Shown in pieces: positions 61,165 through 64,000 of a DNA stretch of 64,000 nucleotides. Location: positions 8,377,001 through 8,441,000 of the forward strand of contig CANUEZ040000163.1 of the NCBI GenBank assembly GCA_948099385.1, read 5' to 3'. The position numbers were made by a program, and so were the translations under genes. The notes beneath the pieces were generated by a model. That model was given only the letters and a program-made list of their open reading frames with translations. It searched no databases and was not told the origin of the DNA. Position 1 is the stretch's first letter. Each line of letters begins with the position of its first letter. This stretch comes from Fasciola hepatica (Eukaryota; Platyhelminthes; Trematoda; Plagiorchiida; Fasciolidae).

Positions 61165-61242
61165 GAGCAGGTCTTTGTTGACCAAACGTCTTTCTTGTCG
61201 GCCCATCATAGCATCGAGTTGTTTGGCCTCATATAACAATTT
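61165..61242 (-). CDS. beta-Spec: Beta-spectrin exon 1 of window (helix A start of a repeat)
   Basis: A 78-base exon, phase 0 at both ends, giving codons 1-26 of the visible protein. The acceptor is a pyrimidine-rich stretch ending TATGGTAG and the donor is GTAAGT at 61164-61159. It encodes LLYEAKQLDAMMGRQERRLV and six more residues. The EAKQ.DAM...QE block matches the start of a conventional beta-spectrin repeat that reads AKQAEAML.NQE in vertebrates. It joins in frame to the 57.4 kb exon, and the join reproduces the normal repeat length with no gap. No more upstream exon was found before base 64000. This is the shortest exon and the least certain by itself; its splice sites and alignment make it likely. 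Confidence 0.82.
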
Positions 61243-62007
61243 CTACCATAGGGAAAATAACAGCTTTTGATGAAGAAACAACAATTTATTTCAGAAAGAT
61301 ATGCAAATAGCCAGCATAATAATAATGGTAGTAACAATATTGACCTCCTAAATTCTTTGATCAATAACACAACGATGGTATAATGTTAATGAAGTGACTC
61401 GTCAGGCAATGTTACCTCTCTTCTCATCATTTAATATCGTGGAAGCCCTGAACCTGGTAGTTCATCTGTCGTGTTAGGAACTTCTAATAGCTGGAATGCA
61501 CGTCCACGAAATCCCACATGGAAATCTAACCACAAGTACATAATTCGCAGTCACAAGGACGTTACACGTCAGACTATCAGGAGGGACCTTGATAAACTAG
61601 AGGTTTCACAAACTACTTATGGGAATTCAATGGATGATCAATTTCAGCAGTATGAGATTCAGTTGTTTACGAGATTATTCGTCATGCAGTATCAACACAA
61701 CCATTCTGGATTTTACTTTGGTAGTGTTCGTGATTTACAACTGTTTACTCTACGGTTGAGTTCTAGGGGGATCTCCGTGGATGTGCACTGTTTATAATTC
61801 CGAACAATAATAGGACAGTTCTGGAATGGTTGCGTAATCTTTGAAAGCGAGTTTAGCGTTGGTAACTTGGGGTTAATCCACTAGCAGAAGAAATTTCTGG
61901 AAGAATTGCACTTACAGATCACTTCGTTCATAGCGCGTCACGTGACCAGAAGTCACTGTCAGATCCATTTACATTGTATCATTTTGTTTGCTTTCTTTTG
62001 TTAGGCA

Positions 62008-62160
62008 ATACTGGTGCAACATTTTAGGAAGAGGAGGGTTCGAAGCCAATTAGAGGCTGCCACCTGGATAGTGAACGACGACGGAAGCAAGACTCGAACC
62101 TGCCATCGAAGGACTGAATGCCCACCATGATGACCACCTGACCACGGCCGGTCATCAGAC
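62008..62160 (-). repeat. tRNA-derived SINE, family shared with 47.5 and 57.1 kb
   Basis: On the minus strand the head GGTCAGGTGGTCATCATGGTGGGCATT and GATGGCAGGTTCGAGTCTTGC (B box GGTTCGAGTC) are followed by GGTGGCAGCCTCTAATTGGC and CCTAAAATGTTGCACCAG. This copy has the best-preserved B box of the three. Confidence 0.75.
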
Positions 62161-62764
62161 CTAAAAACAACCCAATTTTAATCCACTGGTAGAATCCATA
62201 GGCCATCTAATGTTTTGATCGTTTATTACCAGTTGCTTTTCATTTGAATACTTGTACTGCCAACTTGCCGTCTCACATCTATTCTTAATGAAATTCAAGA
62301 TTTATTTCTTACTATTTCCCTTTGGGACAAAGATAAGTTATATCGTTCTCTATCGTTAGCCTAAGTTCCACTTTTAGGACGAATTTCTGCAAAATAATTT
62401 TGGATATATCATGCCTGCCTGGATGCAAAACTCTGTGGTGATCGTAACCGTAAGCGAACCGAGAGATCAGAAGTTTTCACTATCATAGATTTTTATATTC
62501 GGATAAACACATCTTAAAAAAGCGGATGGACAATTTCAGTCGAGAATATACCGGACTAAAGTCATCATATTCGGTGTAACGCAGCGATAAACTTCAGGAC
62601 GAAATTTGCTAATTGGGGCAAACTTTACATTGTAGACCGTTTGATAACTGATATATTTATGACAGATTAACTCAGGGAAATTTTTCAAGGGTTACTTAGG
62701 ATAAAGGTTTACTGTGGATGGTTACCGCAGGCTAGATGCGTAAACAGTATGATCTTTTATAAAT

Positions 62765-62890
62765 GCTGCCTAGTAGCACATCCGGTAGAGCCCAGACGGT
62801 ATTAGGATGTGATTAACTTGACTGTCTGGATTCAAATTCCAACGCGGAGGGATGATCAGTATCAAGCCGTAATTCAGGATCAGATTTCAC
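62765..62890 (+). repeat. tRNA-derived SINE-like element
   Basis: CTAGTAGCACATCCGGTAGAG is an A box-like D-arm and GTCTGGATTCAAATTCCAACG contains a B box-like GGATTCAAATTCC. Confidence 0.5.
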
Positions 62891-64000
62891 GGTTACTTTC
62901 TGATACAACAAATTCGAGGTAGTTAAGTGTTCGTTGTAAACCCGGAACCAGTTAGGGATATTTACTGGCAATAAGGTGCGAATATGGTAAGGTTATAAGG
63001 TAGTCAGCTGCTAAGTATTTGGGAGATGAAACAAATCGTGTTATGGTTTGGAAAGTTTAACACACGGTAGAGGATGAATGCGGTGTGGATTAGACTACTA
63101 CTTATACCTGAGTTCGACCATTTGGGATTATGTCACTGACTCGCGTGATGGGCCATTGTCCGTTTGTGGGAGCACATCATGAACAACTTTCAGCTCCTTG
63201 TGTAAGTGGATAAACTGAGGGTCAATTACTGAAAACAAGTTTTTTCACCGCTTTTTGTACTCCATATGGCAGCAGATATGTCCAGGAAAATTACCCATAT
63301 ATTTGTGTGATCCATGAACTCCTTTTTGAGTGTTCTATTCTGTACGGTGCAAAAAATTGAGATGTCGTTGAAATGCGTTTGTTCACCTCTAACGCGGCAA
63401 ATTTGCACACGCAGAAATTACCAATGAGATTCGGCCAACAGAAACGGAGAGTTGTGCAACAATCATCCGATTAGAAATATCAACTACTTTAATGATTACA
63501 ACTTCCTCTTTATCTTCTAATCCACAGGAAATGAAATGATATTTTCCCTCTATTTTCTATCTTTCTTTCTCCCTCTTTCTAACGCACGGCTGAAGTCATA
63601 GTCGAACAACTAGTTCACAGTCGGGATCATGGTGCAATTGTATGATAGAGACTAACAAAGAGCAAAACAAAACGGGGATTAAGTTATCATCAACGGACCT
63701 GTTCATCCTCGTCTTCTTCTTATCTGACTGAATCAGATAATGAAGGAAAATGATAGCCTGCGAGCAAATTGCCACTATCTTCACTATTCTGTCCAATCGT
63801 TCTCACCCTAGTTTCTTGATGGACAGAGATTTGATACACTATTTTCCTCTCATCTCTGCGGACCAAATGTAGGTTATGCGCAGTGCAGGGAGTGTCCGTG
63901 AACGCACTGACATATTTTTATGTCCGGGGATCATGTCACGATTGACGGTTTTGACTTTCTCTCCTACCCCCCCCCCCTTCCCTCACTTTGTTGCTGTTGT

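Larger units (their letters stand above)
4666..61242 (-). other. beta-Spec: Beta-spectrin gene, partial (visible extent, 11 exons)
   Basis: Extent of the gene whose exons are listed separately. Beta-spectrin pairs with alpha-spectrin to form the tetramers of the submembrane cytoskeleton and links them to actin and ankyrin. The eleven exons join in frame to 807 codons (2421 bases) with no stop, and ten introns all have GT and AG ends with matching phases. Order and spacing of hallmark blocks follow vertebrate beta-spectrin: an AKQ..AM...QE block, FQ..C..LD.WL, DE..W..ER, a DLE hinge, then HSDA..IA.W...L.E.WADL.ELI.TR. CH domains, early repeats and the C-terminus are absent, so both ends lie outside the window. 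Promoter and poly-A site are not visible. Introns take up about 96 percent of the span. Confidence 0.93.
61243..64000. other. Non-coding stretch upstream of the first visible exon
   Basis: Presumably an intron, because exon 1 begins with an acceptor in the middle of the spectrin chain. It holds SINEs at 62008-62160 and 62765-62890 and a short C run (63967-63977). The 108-codon plus frame at 61471-61797 has no recognisable motif. Confidence 0.55.

Noticed and set aside
61471..61797. 108-codon plus-strand open frame
   Set aside because: No domain or repeat similarity recognised; it lies in an intron on the antisense strand with no splice context.

Overview
The window is eukaryotic nuclear DNA. 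No open reading frame is longer than about 200 codons, real coding sequence lies in short blocks flanked by consensus GT/AG splice sites, and the rest is degraded transposons, tRNA-derived SINEs and microsatellites. Moderate GC content and the mix of Penelope-like, RTE-like and CR1-like retroelements with Merlin and Tc1/mariner relics suggest a flatworm, most likely a digenean fluke. The organism call is inference; the species cannot be named.

The only host gene I can support is a beta-spectrin gene on the minus strand that runs across almost the whole window. I placed eleven exons, in transcription order: 61242-61165, 57469-57291, 53505-53415, 39988-39803, 38169-38031, 32371-32103, 19952-19789, 18013-17851, 15335-14921, 13129-12813 and 5085-4666. 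Every intron is GT...AG, and the codon phase carried out of each exon is the one the next exon needs. Together they give 2421 bases, exactly 807 codons, without a stop. The protein is a chain of spectrin repeats that aligns in order with the middle to late repeats of conventional beta-spectrin (SPTB/SPTBN type). The N-terminal actin-binding CH domains and early repeats would lie beyond base 64000. The last repeats and C-terminus would lie before base 1.

The introns are 1.6 to 13.4 kb and hold the mobile DNA. Bases 1-4665 (downstream of the last visible exon): tRNA-like SINEs and a 1.7 kb element with ~300 bp terminal inverted repeats around a broken DDE transposase. Intron 5086-12812: two dispersed repeat pairs and a Penelope-like element with YVDD reverse transcriptase and GIY-YIG remnants. 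Intron 19953-32102: a Tc1-like relic, a SINE with a duplicated body and a Penelope 3' end. Intron 32372-38030: RTE, Merlin and Penelope relics and a SINE. Intron 39989-53414 (the largest): CR1-like, unclassified RT, Penelope and RTE fragments on both strands. Introns 53506-57290 and 57470-61164: a non-LTR RT fragment and SINEs. Bases 61243-64000: two SINEs, no exon found.

I saw no rRNA or true tRNA gene, no CRISPR array and no intact mobile element. The points most worth a second look are lineage-specific insertions in the spectrin repeats, the long-inverted-repeat transposon, and an unexplained 99-codon frame at 7856-8155.
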